Shown here piece after piece: positions 46,835-56,610 of a stretch of DNA of 64,000 nucleotides. This stretch comes from Rhodopirellula halodulae (GTDB lineage Bacteria > Planctomycetota > Planctomycetia > Pirellulales > Pirellulaceae): positions 675,001 to 739,000 of the forward strand of contig NZ_JAJKFV010000029.1 of the NCBI RefSeq assembly GCF_020966775.1, read 5' to 3'. The notes below the pieces were generated by a model. That model searched no databases. It was not told the DNA's origin and was given only the letters and a program-made list of their open reading frames with translations. Position 1 is the first letter of the stretch. Every line of letters begins with the position of its first letter. The translations under genes were made by a program, and so were the position numbers.

Positions 46835-47461
46835 ATGTCCAACCCTTCCGCCACCGAAGAGCACGTCCTCGTCATTCCCGTCACCTTGATTGAATCCATC
46901 GGGCAATTGGAAGGCTTTGAGCGAGACGTGGATCGGTTCCTGCAACCAATTCTGGCCAGTGATGAATTGTCTTATCGACCACGCGGGGCCATGGAGTCGG
47001 ATCCGAGCTTCAAGCAGTTGATTCCCTACGTGGTGATGCAGTGGACGGACCCGGCCGATGGAGCCGTGAAGTGGTTTCAGTACACCCGCGGCGGTGGATC
47101 GGGCGAGACTCGCTTGCATGCTAAACGTAGCATTGGTGTGGGTGGACACATCAGCCAAGAAGACGCTGGTGGCGAAGAAGATCCCTACACCATTGGCATG
47201 CGTCGTGAATTGGAAGAAGAGGTGACGATTGGATCACCCTATGTCGATCAGCGAGAAGGATTGCTGTACGACCCGAGCAACGAAGTCGGGCGTGTCCATC
47301 TCGGTGTCGTGCACCGATTCATCTTGGAACAGCCCCATGTGTCCAGCAACGAAGCCGAACTCGCCGAAGGGCAATTCGTCTCCATCGAAAAGCTTCGCCA
47401 AGACAGAGACCAGTTGGAAACTTGGAGCCAACTCACGCTCGATGCATTGTTTCCTGCATGA
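46835..47461 (+). CDS. Nudix-domain hydrolase
   Basis: A 208-residue protein with a Nudix box in the middle: GGHISQED, an inserted loop, then MRRELEEEVTIG (about 105-132), giving the RELEEE metal-binding core. The N-terminus (about 1-60) is not a known Nudix part and begins HVLVIPVTLIESIGQ. ATG 46835 is chosen; the frame is open far upstream but overlaps the glycosylase gene. Substrate unknown. It may be cotranscribed with the glycosylase gene (49-bp gap). Confidence 0.85.
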   Translation: MSNPSATEEHVLVIPVTLIESIGQLEGFERDVDRFLQPILASDELSYRPRGAMESDPSFKQLIPYVVMQWTDPADGAVKWFQYTRGGGSGETRLHAKRSIGVGGHISQEDAGGEEDPYTIGMRRELEEEVTIGSPYVDQREGLLYDPSNEVGRVHLGVVHRFILEQPHVSSNEAELAEGQFVSIEKLRQDRDQLETWSQLTLDALFPA

Positions 47462-47578
47462 TTCTTTGTGGGACTCGACGCCTTCTTCGGCCTATCGAGT
47501 GCCCGGGAGCATTGAGTGATCGCCGCGGGCGAATGATATGAACCATCCGCCACACGACGATTCCTTATTGGAACGTCT

Positions 47579-47752
47579 CTATTCGCCCTCGTAGCCTTCG
47601 GTCATGGCATCGGCTTCAGCGAGAGCTGCTTCGTAGTCGGCCAATGCCTGCGCGTCGGCATCGCTAGCGACGTTGCTCGTTCCTTCCGAGCCACAGCCCG
47701 CGAATAGTCCGGCTAACGCGAGGAATGTAAAAGTGATGATCCAGTTTTTCAT
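47579..47752 (-). CDS. Small lipoprotein next to DUF1559 copy 2
   Basis: A 57-residue predicted lipoprotein: MKNWIITFTFLALAGLFAGC forms a signal with lipobox LFAGC and Cys20; the acidic Ala-rich mature part has about 37 residues. ATG 47752 is chosen because it gives a compact signal peptide; 10 more codons are open upstream. It lies 160 bp downstream of the DUF1559 gene, beyond that gene's terminator hairpin, so it is either expressed by read-through or from its own promoter. Confidence 0.68.
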   Translation of the reverse strand: MKNWIITFTFLALAGLFAGCGSEGTSNVASDADAQALADYEAALAEADAMTEGYEGE

Positions 47753-47853
47753 GTCCAAGTTCTTTCTGTCTTCGTAGGGCAATTGGATGGTGGAAATTGA
47801 GATCCGAATGAACCGACGGCAAGTTGTTGGCCAGGGGCGATTCGAGACACATC

Positions 47854-47887
47854 AAAAAAACGACCTCGATCATGCAGATCGAGGTCG
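47854..47887 (-). terminator. Rho-independent terminator of DUF1559 copy 2
   Basis: A perfect 11-bp stem CGACCTCGATC/GATCGAGGTCG (47861-47871 with 47877-47887) has a 5-nt loop. On the minus strand a run of seven T follows (A run at 47854-47860). It sits 25 nt past the DUF1559 stop codon and before the lipoprotein gene. Confidence 0.88.
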
Positions 47888-47912
47888 TCAATCTCAAATC
47901 AAAGTTTGGCGA

Positions 47913-49145
47913 CTAGAATTCGCCATCGATGACTTCTTTGGCAGCACGCGATCCAAGCGCACCCCACAAACCGTAGGGGCTCTTGGTTCCGGCGGTAGGC
48001 GATCCGGCACGATCGGAGACTTGAGGAGCGTTCTTATTGCCCGCCTCAATCGAGTCCGTGATGAACTTCACCGCTCCGTCACCCATCAGCACATGAACGC
48101 CACCTTGGTGTCGACTCGATGGTGGTGACACCACATCACGGTGATCAGAACCTTCCGAACAGAGCTGGGAGTTTGGTGCCAAGATGGTTGTCATTTGGGT
48201 GTAGGGTGGCATGTAATCGTGCCAGCGATAGCCTCGGCCCCAAACCGTCGATTTCGTGATCGAACTGGTCCAAAACTGTGGTCGCTCTGGATCGATATAG
48301 GGCTCAGCATACGAGGGATCTAAACGACACTGATTTTTCTCGTTTGGTGCGGCGTGAGCACCGGTGTTGGTAGCGACGGTGGTCCGCTTGTCGTTGTCAC
48401 CGAGGTCCGTTGTGATTTCACCGCACATGATGGTGTTCGATAAACCATCCAACGTGTCTCGGAACTTCATCTGACGACCGGTGACAAACATGCCGCGATG
48501 AGAGGCACTCGAAGCGTTGGCATGCGCCGTGTCTGAAATGTAAGGCAAGCGGCCGCCCTCGCTGACCTCATCCACGTCGAGATAAGAATCCCGTGAATAG
48601 ACAGCGGAGTCACCGTGGCAAGCCGCGTAGTTCGTTCGCCCGAGCGAGGGCAGGCCTTTGCCCGGATCACTTGGGCAACGCAGCGTTGCCAACTCGGTTG
48701 CCCATGGTGGGTATTGGACGCGGTCAGGGTGAGGTCCCATGGACTGCCAAGATGGACTGCGGACACTGCCGTCCGAGTTCACTGCCAGCGGATTGGAGAT
48801 TTGTTCCCAGAGTCCTTGTTGCTCCAAGAAAGGAGTGATGCCCACCAAGAACGAAAGCCGCATATTCGACGAAATGTCGCCGTTCGGATTGGTGTCCCAG
48901 GGATCTCGACCTCCGACTGCGTACGTGCCGCTTCCTTGTACGGGAAGGTTGTTGTAGGCGGAGTGGTAGTTGTGAACGGCTAGGCCAATTTGCTTGAAAT
49001 TGTTGCTGCAGCTCATGCGGCGAGCTGCTTCCCGCGCCGCTTGCACCGCCGGCAACAGCAGCCCCACCAATACACCAATGATGGCAATGACCACCAAAAG
49101 TTCCACCAATGTAAATCCTTGGTGGCGTTCGAAACGTTTGTTCAT
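47913..49145 (-). CDS. DUF1559 protein with prepilin-like N-terminus (copy 2)
   Basis: A 410-residue paralogue of the protein at 33553-34728. The first 60 residues are almost identical ([19 protein letters not shown], then [20 protein letters not shown]), while the middle differs widely. The C-terminal [18 protein letters not shown] motif is again shared. Prepilin-type processing after the Gly of QGFTLVE is expected. ATG 49145 directly precedes the signal. A strong terminator follows the stop, then a small lipoprotein gene. Confidence 0.9.
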   Translation of the reverse strand: MNKRFERHQGFTLVELLVVIAIIGVLVGLLLPAVQAAREAARRMSCSNNFKQIGLAVHNYHSAYNNLPVQGSGTYAVGGRDPWDTNPNGDISSNMRLSFLVGITPFLEQQGLWEQISNPLAVNSDGSVRSPSWQSMGPHPDRVQYPPWATELATLRCPSDPGKGLPSLGRTNYAACHGDSAVYSRDSYLDVDEVSEGGRLPYISDTAHANASSASHRGMFVTGRQMKFRDTLDGLSNTIMCGEITTDLGDNDKRTTVATNTGAHAAPNEKNQCRLDPSYAEPYIDPERPQFWTSSITKSTVWGRGYRWHDYMPPYTQMTTILAPNSQLCSEGSDHRDVVSPPSSRHQGGVHVLMGDGAVKFITDSIEAGNKNAPQVSDRAGSPTAGTKSPYGLWGALGSRAAKEVIDGEF

Positions 49146-49870
49146 GTAGTCCTCTGCGAAAATCTGTTTTCCGATAAATGGCACATGCAGCGATTGATAC
49201 AGGTAAAAGACACTTGGCTAGGAAGCACGCACGTCAGCCTGGCGGTCAGTTTGGGCATCATCGGATAACGAGGAATCGCCGAACTTCCTGCGACATTGAA
49301 GGTGCGTTCGCGACCGCTACTGCAAACTCAATGGATTAACACCTGCTCAGATTGAAGGTGTCGGCCGATTTCGGAAAAACAGAATTTTTGGTCCTTTCTG
49401 GGCTCGCGTTTTCCCGGGTGGGTCTGGGTGCAACGTCGATTGGGGGTGTGAAGGCATTGGGCCAGACGTGAAAAGCATCAGCCTTTCCGATTTTGCTCCT
49501 GTTGCAAAATTCCGCGTTCAATTACGCTTCTGGGCCACAGAAGCCGACGGTCAAAACTTCGCGGACTGATCGGCTTATCTGCGACAGGTCTTCAGTGTGA
49601 TCCTCTCTGCAAATCATCGAGAGGCTACCCAGTCCGCCGTCCACCCAACGGGTGGTGTGAAGCGGATTCTTTCAAGTGAATGAGAAGCGGCGTCGCGGTT
49701 GTGTCGGAACGCAACGGTTGCCAGCCAGCAAGGCACGGCAGCTCAAGGGAATGAAGAATCCCTGCCCTTCGATTTGGGTCGCGTTCCATCCTTACCCATT
49801 CTGCCGTGACCTCACCGACTGCGTGTGCGCAGCCTGGTTGCGGCTGCCTTTTAACCGCACGAGTCACCCC
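49146..49870. other. 725-bp divergent region between DUF1559 copy 2 and the DEAD-box helicase gene
   Basis: No supported gene. The open frame running into the helicase (from 49676) is not family-like. The helicase-proximal part holds two perfect 6-bp hairpins, CCTCTC/GAGAGG (49602-49607 with 49619-49624) and CCACCC/GGGTGG around AAC (49641-49655), so a structured 5' leader of the helicase mRNA is possible. A CCCTGCCC copy is at 49760. Confidence 0.4.
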
Positions 49871-52294
49871 ATGTTTGAACGCACCGCTTCCGATGAATCG
49901 GCCCAAACGCAAACCCCAACTGAGCAATCTCAGCCATCCGACGTCGACACCTACCAGATGTCGACCGCCGAAGCTCCCGTGGAGCCCAACGGCGATTGGG
50001 CTTCGCAATACGCGGACCCCGTGATCGACCCCGCAGCGACCACGAATCCAACGGTCGACGAAACGCTGTTGTACTACCAAGCCGATTGTGCAGGCGAGCC
50101 AACGGCAGAGGGCGTCAACAGTGCCTCAGATTCAACCTCGGAACCCGTGACCTCAAGCGAGACGGAGCCATTCGCGGACGCGACTGAGACACCGAGGGTC
50201 GAAACACCGACGCCCGAATTGTCTCACGAGCCTGTGGAAACGGAGCCCGTTGTCGAGGCACCGCAAACGCACGTCGTTGATCCGCCAGAGGTCGTTGAAG
50301 AACCAACCGCCAGCACACGACCACCGGCACCTGCCGAACCTGTCTCGACCCAACCCGTCGCAGCCGCACCTGTTGCGAGCGAGCCTGTTTCGACCGAGCC
50401 CGTCTCAACCGAGCCACTGTTCCGTGACTTGGATCTTCGTGATGAAGTGAAACGGGCCGTGGCCGAAGCCGGCTATGACAAACCAACTCCGATTCAGGCT
50501 GAGATCATCCCCTACATGCTGGATGGTCGCGACGTGTTGGCTCAGTCGCAAACTGGAACGGGAAAGACGGCGGCGTTTGCATTGCCCATTCTTTCTCGAA
50601 TTGACATGGGACGCCGCAAACCGCAGGTGCTGGTTTTGGCGCCGACTCGTGAGTTGGCGGTCCAAGTCGCTCGGTCGTTCACCAAGTACGGTGCGAAATT
50701 GGACGGTTTCGAAACCGCCGCCATCTACGGCGGCCAGGACTACGAACCGCAACTGCGACAGCTTCGTCGTGGTGTTCAAGTGGTGGTGGGAACGCCCGGT
50801 CGAGTGATCGATCACGTGAACCGCGGTACATTGGACCTCAGTAGCTTGGACTGTTTGGTCCTGGACGAAGCCGATGAAATGCTCAACATGGGATTTTTGG
50901 AGGACGTGCAGTTCGTCCTGGAAAAGGCACCGGATGAATGTCAGGTGGCTTTGTTCTCTGCAACGCTCCCCAAACCAATCCGCGAAATCGCGGACGAATA
51001 TCTCAGCGACCCCGCTCGGATTCGGATCAAATCGAAAACCGTCACGGCAGCTTCCGTTCGGCAACGTGCTCTCTTCGTCGCACCGCGCGACAAGGTTGAT
51101 GCGTTGCATCGAATTTTAGAAGCAGAAGAAACGGACGGCGTGATCGTCTTCACCAAGACCAAGGATTCCACGCTGAGTGTCGCTGAAAAATTGACCCAAC
51201 AAGGTTTTTCCGCAGTGGCTCTCAACGGCGACATGCCGCAAAAGGTCCGCGAACGTACAATCGAGCAACTCAAACGTGGGCAGCTCGATATTTTGGTGGC
51301 CACGGACGTCGCAGCTCGCGGGCTCGACGTGCCGCGAATCAGCCACGTGTTCAACTTCGATTTGCCGCATGACAACGAAAGCTATGTGCACCGGATCGGA
51401 CGCACCGGTCGTGCTGGCCGCAATGGTGAGGCGGTGATCTTCTTGACCAACGCCCAACGTCGTCAATTGCGGTTCATTGAAAAGGCGACCAAGCAAACCA
51501 TCGAAGTGGTGGATCTGCCATCGGTCGATGATATCAATGAAGCTCGGGTTCGAAGGTTCAAGCAACGCATCACCGATGTGACCGCCGAACAAGACCTGAC
51601 GATCTTTAAGGACTTGATCACGCAGTACGCCGAAGAGTCAGGCAAACCCATCGAAATGATCGCCGCCGCGCTCGCTGAAATGAGCCAGAACGGCCGACCG
51701 TTCATGATGAAAGAACGACCCAAGAAGAAACGCGAACGAAATGATCGAGATCGCGGACGAGATGATTTTGATGCTCGTGACCGATCCGGCGGACGAGGGT
51801 ATGCCGGCGACGATCGTCCCCGTCGCGGGAAAGGTCGTCCGCTCACGCCCATCAAGGCTGGCATGACCCGCTACAAGCTGGACGTTGGCTGGCAGGACGG
51901 CGTGAAGCCGGGGAACATTGTGGGAGCGGTTGCCAATGAGGCTGGGATTGATGGCGAGTTCATCGGCCCCATCAATATTCGCGATTCGCACACCCTGATC
52001 GATTTGCCCGAGGGCATGCCTTCGGACATCTACCAAACTTTGCGAAAGACTTGGGTCGCTGGCAAACGTCTGAACTTGGAAGAGGTTGGTGAGGACTTCC
52101 AGGACTCTGACGATTTCAGTGGTCGCAAACCGTTCCACAAAGGCGGTCACCGCAAGCGGAAACCATTTGCACGGGACGATTCGCGAGGACGCAAGTTCAG
52201 CGGAGGAAAACGTTCGTTCGGCAACAAGTCGCGAAACAATGGAAGCACCGCACCTTCGGCCAAACGCTCGAAAAAGAAGTTTAAACCTTCTTGA
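49871..52294 (+). CDS. DEAD-box RNA helicase (DeaD/CsdA-like) with acidic N-terminal extension
   Basis: An ATP-dependent RNA helicase of 807 residues. Residues 1-180 are a low-complexity acidic, Pro/Thr/Glu-rich extension with tandem EPVST repeats near its end. The core runs from about 182: Q motif, AQSQTGTGKT near 225, PTRELAVQ, LDEADEM near 330, SATLP, then the second RecA domain with GRTGRAGRNG. A DbpA-type RNA-binding domain (YKLDVGWQDGVKPGNIVGAV) is at about 665-740, and a basic Gly/Arg/Lys tail ends the protein. The last 14 bp overlap the convergent hyi gene. ATG 49871 is the likely start. Confidence 0.92.
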   Translation: MFERTASDESAQTQTPTEQSQPSDVDTYQMSTAEAPVEPNGDWASQYADPVIDPAATTNPTVDETLLYYQADCAGEPTAEGVNSASDSTSEPVTSSETEPFADATETPRVETPTPELSHEPVETEPVVEAPQTHVVDPPEVVEEPTASTRPPAPAEPVSTQPVAAAPVASEPVSTEPVSTEPLFRDLDLRDEVKRAVAEAGYDKPTPIQAEIIPYMLDGRDVLAQSQTGTGKTAAFALPILSRIDMGRRKPQVLVLAPTRELAVQVARSFTKYGAKLDGFETAAIYGGQDYEPQLRQLRRGVQVVVGTPGRVIDHVNRGTLDLSSLDCLVLDEADEMLNMGFLEDVQFVLEKAPDECQVALFSATLPKPIREIADEYLSDPARIRIKSKTVTAASVRQRALFVAPRDKVDALHRILEAEETDGVIVFTKTKDSTLSVAEKLTQQGFSAVALNGDMPQKVRERTIEQLKRGQLDILVATDVAARGLDVPRISHVFNFDLPHDNESYVHRIGRTGRAGRNGEAVIFLTNAQRRQLRFIEKATKQTIEVVDLPSVDDINEARVRRFKQRITDVTAEQDLTIFKDLITQYAEESGKPIEMIAAALAEMSQNGRPFMMKERPKKKRERNDRDRGRDDFDARDRSGGRGYAGDDRPRRGKGRPLTPIKAGMTRYKLDVGWQDGVKPGNIVGAVANEAGIDGEFIGPINIRDSHTLIDLPEGMPSDIYQTLRKTWVAGKRLNLEEVGEDFQDSDDFSGRKPFHKGGHRKRKPFARDDSRGRKFSGGKRSFGNKSRNNGSTAPSAKRSKKKFKPS

Positions 52295-53060
52295 TCCAGT
52301 CGGACGCTTTTTGAAGGCCCGCTTCCGCATCATCCACAGGCCAATACTCCAGCCCCACGTAGCCGGAGTAGTTGGTCTCGGCGATCGCGGAAAAAATGGA
52401 TGGGTAGTGCAGTTCACCTCGGTCGAGTTCATGTCGACCGGGGTTCCCGGCGGCGTGGAAGTGAGCGATCGAACCGATGTTCTCGGTCAAATTCGCGATC
52501 ACATGACCCTCGCTGATCTGTTGGTGGTAAATGTCGAAGGTGACTTTGACGTTTGGGCTGTCGACCGCTTCGATGATTTCAAACGCTTCATCACTGCGCA
52601 CGAGGTAGTAGCCGGCGTGGTCAATCAATTCGTTGAGTGGCTCAATCGCCAGCGTCACGCCGGCGTCTTCTAGTTTAGGAGCCGCTTGTTTCAGCCCCTC
52701 AATCATGCAGTCGCGTTGTTCTTCGCGGCTGACGCCTGGGCGAGCGTCCCCGACTTGTGAAATCAAGGTGGGGCACTGCAACTGCTTGGCGGCTTCGATG
52801 GATTCTTCGAGTCCGCTCAGGTATTCGGCACGCGTGGAAGGATCCACCAAGCTGACGAATTTCGTGCAAACCGCCGCGACCGCCAAGTTCAACTCTTTGC
52901 GAGTTTTCTGGATCGCCTCCAAGTCCTTGTCCCACCACGTCCAGAATTCAAACGCCGAATATCCGCAACGCGCAACCACCTGCATCGCGTCAATGGTGGA
53001 AAGATCTTCGAGGACGGCGTCCACGCATACGGAAGCGTTCAATCGAGCGGGTTGATTCAT
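52281..53060 (-). CDS. hyi: Hydroxypyruvate isomerase-like TIM-barrel protein
   Basis: A 259-residue cytosolic sugar isomerase-like barrel. The family's metal-site segments are seen: LAIEPLNELIDHAGYYL (Glu ligand, near 145), VKVTFDIYHQQISEG near 180, IAHFHAAGNPGRHELD near 205 and YVGLEYWP near 240. Hydroxypyruvate isomerase interconverts hydroxypyruvate and tartronate semialdehyde, but related proteins act on other sugars. Its ATG overlaps the stop of the caspase-like gene (ATGA), so it is the last gene of the moxR operon, an unexpected place for it. Confidence 0.85.
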   Translation of the reverse strand: MNQPARLNASVCVDAVLEDLSTIDAMQVVARCGYSAFEFWTWWDKDLEAIQKTRKELNLAVAAVCTKFVSLVDPSTRAEYLSGLEESIEAAKQLQCPTLISQVGDARPGVSREEQRDCMIEGLKQAAPKLEDAGVTLAIEPLNELIDHAGYYLVRSDEAFEIIEAVDSPNVKVTFDIYHQQISEGHVIANLTENIGSIAHFHAAGNPGRHELDRGELHYPSIFSAIAETNYSGYVGLEYWPVDDAEAGLQKASDWIKKV

Positions 53061-54193
53061 GGGGGAGAGTTGCTTTCGACTTCGTGATACAGTTCGGCAA
53101 GCGGAACCAGAATCACTTCCAGTTCAGTAAAAGATTGATTGTCCGATACGTTTGGATTGGAAAGCCGTTGCAGTCGTAGTGCATCCAGGCGAGCTTCCAG
53201 TTCATCTCGGCGTTGAAGTTGATCGTCGGTCCAACGCAGCGAGTTGGCAACCGGGGCGATGGTCATTCGGCTCGCCTCCTTGCCATCCACCTTGGCCCGT
53301 TGTTCGGCGGACACGGCCTGTTTGCGAATGTCTTTGGCTTGCGTGCCCAGGCCATCCCCGTTGTCATCCAGCAGAGCATGTTCGGTGGCGATTCGGTCCT
53401 GACTCTCGTAAAACAACTCCACCGCCTTGCTCGCTCGAACAAACGCTTCCCGAATTGACACCGCTTCATCGTGATCCAAATCGGATTCGAGGGATGACAA
53501 AGCTTCCGCAAAGTACTGTCCAAAGCGTGCGAAGTTTTGCTCGTTCCCGCTCTTGGTCGCCGTGACGACGATTCGATCGTTCCCAGAAAGTTCGTTGATG
53601 TACGGACCGCTGGAGGAAGCGTTGTTGATGATCACAATCGGTCGATCCAGAACCGCCAACCATTCGCCGAGTTGTTTGGCGGAGACATCAGGCCCGCGAA
53701 GATTGAACTTGGCGTCGCCACGAGCAAATGTCCCGTGACCAATCAGCGTGATCCAAACCGGTCGCGGTGAATCGGGGGTGAGACTGCTGATCGTTTGTTT
53801 CAATCGTTCAAGATCGCTTTGAATCGATGTATCTGGTGCCGCCGTCTTCGCGGGAGCGTCGATGCCAATGCGTGACACATTGAGATCCGATTTTTCGGCG
53901 ATGGACACCCATGTTTTTGCCCAGGCCGCAAACTGCGATTCATACTCGGGCAATCCCGCCGCCCCGACGACCAGAATCAAATCTCCTCGCGAGGAAGCGG
54001 GGGCAATTTCCGCCGCGTCAGGCGAGGTGGCGGCTGGAATTGTTTCGGAGGTTTCTTCTGCGTGAACTTGCAGACAGAGGGCAGCGAGCAACAGTGCCGT
54101 CATCGGCCCGGTCGGGAAGGCGGCGAGCCAACGATGACTCCGGAACTCTTGCGTGTTCATTGGTGCGTCATTCTTCGATGTCTGTTCGTTCAT
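53057..54193 (-). CDS. Exported caspase-fold-like protein lacking the catalytic Cys
   Basis: A 378-residue protein with an N-terminal hydrophobic segment (about 22-44, ending VHA) that suggests export. Residues 70-230 have the alternating strand pattern of clan CD (caspase/legumain C13-like) domains: WITLIGHGTF with the His at 153, and PIVIINNASSSGPYI, where the usual ACxSG motif reads ASSSG, so Ser193 stands at the Cys position. A helical C-terminal region follows. It is probably a non-protease, or a Ser variant. ATG 54193 overlaps the upstream stop (ATGA). Family assignment is by motif only. Confidence 0.68.
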   Translation of the reverse strand: MNEQTSKNDAPMNTQEFRSHRWLAAFPTGPMTALLLAALCLQVHAEETSETIPAATSPDAAEIAPASSRGDLILVVGAAGLPEYESQFAAWAKTWVSIAEKSDLNVSRIGIDAPAKTAAPDTSIQSDLERLKQTISSLTPDSPRPVWITLIGHGTFARGDAKFNLRGPDVSAKQLGEWLAVLDRPIVIINNASSSGPYINELSGNDRIVVTATKSGNEQNFARFGQYFAEALSSLESDLDHDEAVSIREAFVRASKAVELFYESQDRIATEHALLDDNGDGLGTQAKDIRKQAVSAEQRAKVDGKEASRMTIAPVANSLRWTDDQLQRRDELEARLDALRLQRLSNPNVSDNQSFTELEVILVPLAELYHEVESNSPP

Positions 54194-56610
54194 GCCAAAC
54201 CTTTCCAACGCCGCAGCCCCCATTCACCGCATAAGCAGGCCATCGCCAGCAGCATGACCCACGTTTGATGCCAAAGTGGGTACACCCAAGTTTCCGTCAC
54301 CGGGATCTCCCGATTGGGAAGGTCATTTACAAAGGCCTGCAAGTCGGAAAGCCGGAGAACCTCGCCACCGGTATCGGTTGCCAGTTGATTCAACCAGTCC
54401 TCGTTCCACGTGAGCGTTTGGGTTTCCTCGCGTCCGGGATCGCTGACCCAGCCACCTTCATCTTGTCCGATGAAACTCTGATCCGCAGCCTTGGCTTCGA
54501 CGGAGACTCGAAAACGGCCTGCTTCACGCGAGACAAATGTCGCATCATAGATGCCAAGTTCGTCGGCGTTGGGGCGAGCAGACAAAGCGATGGGTTTGCC
54601 GTCTTCCCCGATCACGTTCATGGTAACCGTAGCATTTTCCATCGGCAGGTAGTCTTCGTCGAAGACCGAAGCTCGCAACTGCATCGATCCATTGCTGGCG
54701 ACAGGTTCCATCGACAACTGCACTCGCCGAGGGACTTCGCCGACCAACCAGCGTGCAATCTGACGCCACGCCTGTGCGGGGTCATCGTTGTCTTGACCCG
54801 TGCTTTGCTCTTCACTGCGTCGCATGGACCAACGCCAAAAATCGCCGATCGGCATCGCAGCGGTGCGTCCTTTGCCGAACCGCTGTGTCACGAATGCCGG
54901 CCCAGTCTGTCCAGACGCCGTTTGCAGTTGAGCCAGTTCAATCGCACCGGGTTTGATGTCACCCAGTTCGTGTGCGATACGAAAGGCGGGCATTTGTTGC
55001 AGACGAATTTTTTCCGCCGCCGTCGTTTCCCGAAGTCGTTGCCACGGCAGCAGCATCCCTTCGCGAGTGATCGACCATTTGCCCGCCGCAGCGGGTGAGT
55101 CCGATCGATTTCTCGGTCCGTAAACCGGCGAAAGCTCGCCCAGAGGTGACGTCGTAAACGAATCGTCGTCGAACGATTCTTGGCCGCCCAGCATCAGCAA
55201 ACCGCCACCGCGAAGGCTGACGAACTGTCGCAACAGCAACATCTGATCCTGTGTGAAGAACTCCGGTTCGATGTCATCCAAAATGATTCCGTGGTAACCG
55301 TAAAGCTCTTCGGAGGTTTCAGGAAAACCTTGGCTCAATTCTTCGGATTCCTTGACGCCCAGACGGATCATCACCGCCTCGTCGTATTTCTCACGCGTCT
55401 CTTCTTCGTCTTCGCCTAAACCAGCGAACAATGGGTTGCTGCTGTTGACGCCCTTGTCGCGGAAGCTGAACTTGGGTTCTTTGTCAGCGATCCGGAGCAA
55501 CCCGACCAACTGCGTTTCCGCGTCGCTCTGCAACGCTCGACGAAGGAACTTGAAGTCCCAGTTCGGACGGCCGGCGAGATACAGAATTCGAAACGGACCA
55601 CGTCGAGGTTGAACGTCAATCCACTGTTGATTGTTGCGAAGGGTCGCTTCGTCATCCGTGGGGGCCGTCAACCAAACGTCGTCTTCATCAATGCGAGTTC
55701 GGATGGCGGCACGTTGTGCCGGGGTGAATGTGACGACGCGATAGAACTGTGTTCCGGCTTGCTCCGGACGAAAGCGGAAAGTCGCCGATTGTTGTTTGCC
55801 CTCTTCTTCGAGCCGGATCGTTTGCTCTTGGATGACCCGTCCGGCTGCATTGAGCAATTGAACGACCGCGTCCTCATTCGCGATTCCGGTAGCCATCACA
55901 TCGGCGCGAACGGTCATCGGCGACGTCTCAAAATCGCTTTGAGTGACGCTGACGGATTGCAGTTTGAGGTCGGTGGGTGAGTTGCGGTTTTCCGACAAAA
56001 CAGGATAGATCGGAAACGGCGACTGAACTTGCAAGCGACCGCTGTCGGCATCGGTCAGGTTGCCGTCGCTGAACAACAATGCTCCCGCCACGGGACGACC
56101 GTCCATTCTTTGAACGATTGTGTCGATCGCCGTTTGAAGCAACGATTGCTGACCGGAGAAATCCAATGAGTCCATGTCGCTCAATCGACTCAGTTGCGAA
56201 TCTGCTCCAAACAATCGCACGTCAAAAGTTCGCTCCAATTCCGTTCGCCAAGGTGAGCCATCGGCTAGGGCTTGGGCGAACGTATCGCCTCGCGACTGGT
56301 GGGCGTCGGCATCTTGAAGCTGCATGCTTTGGCTGGTGTCGACCAAGATCGGGAAAAGATTCGCCTGCGGTCGTGGTCGTTCGCCACGCCACATGGGTTG
56401 CAGCAAGCACAGCAGCATCAGTGCCACCGCCAGCAGCTTCAGTCCCGCCGCCAATAGTCGCAAGGGAACTGAACCACGGGATCGAAAATACGACCACGCG
56501 ATAGCGATCGTTAGGATCACGCCGAGAATCGTGGCGGGGATCAGCCACTCCGGCGCACCCCACACCAGATGGTTCGACCAATCATCCGTCGTGATGATAG
56601 TGTCGTTCAA
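54190..56610 (-). CDS. Membrane-anchored VWA / GATase1-like protein
   Basis: An 806-residue protein. Two N-terminal helices (about 22-43 and 52-70) precede a von Willebrand A domain with the MIDAS motif DTSQS (near 91). A beta-sandwich-type region follows. From about 330 to 640 comes a glutamine amidotransferase-like domain of the DUF1355/PF07090 kind (ILYLAGRPNWDFKFLRRAL, GIILDDIEPEFF, LLMLGGQESF), without an obvious catalytic Cys. A C-terminal helix ends the protein. The start and stop overlap its neighbours as ATGA, showing translational coupling in the moxR operon. Confidence 0.85.
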   Translation of the reverse strand: MNDTIITTDDWSNHLVWGAPEWLIPATILGVILTIAIAWSYFRSRGSVPLRLLAAGLKLLAVALMLLCLLQPMWRGERPRPQANLFPILVDTSQSMQLQDADAHQSRGDTFAQALADGSPWRTELERTFDVRLFGADSQLSRLSDMDSLDFSGQQSLLQTAIDTIVQRMDGRPVAGALLFSDGNLTDADSGRLQVQSPFPIYPVLSENRNSPTDLKLQSVSVTQSDFETSPMTVRADVMATGIANEDAVVQLLNAAGRVIQEQTIRLEEEGKQQSATFRFRPEQAGTQFYRVVTFTPAQRAAIRTRIDEDDVWLTAPTDDEATLRNNQQWIDVQPRRGPFRILYLAGRPNWDFKFLRRALQSDAETQLVGLLRIADKEPKFSFRDKGVNSSNPLFAGLGEDEEETREKYDEAVMIRLGVKESEELSQGFPETSEELYGYHGIILDDIEPEFFTQDQMLLLRQFVSLRGGGLLMLGGQESFDDDSFTTSPLGELSPVYGPRNRSDSPAAAGKWSITREGMLLPWQRLRETTAAEKIRLQQMPAFRIAHELGDIKPGAIELAQLQTASGQTGPAFVTQRFGKGRTAAMPIGDFWRWSMRRSEEQSTGQDNDDPAQAWRQIARWLVGEVPRRVQLSMEPVASNGSMQLRASVFDEDYLPMENATVTMNVIGEDGKPIALSARPNADELGIYDATFVSREAGRFRVSVEAKAADQSFIGQDEGGWVSDPGREETQTLTWNEDWLNQLATDTGGEVLRLSDLQAFVNDLPNREIPVTETWVYPLWHQTWVMLLAMACLCGEWGLRRWKGLA

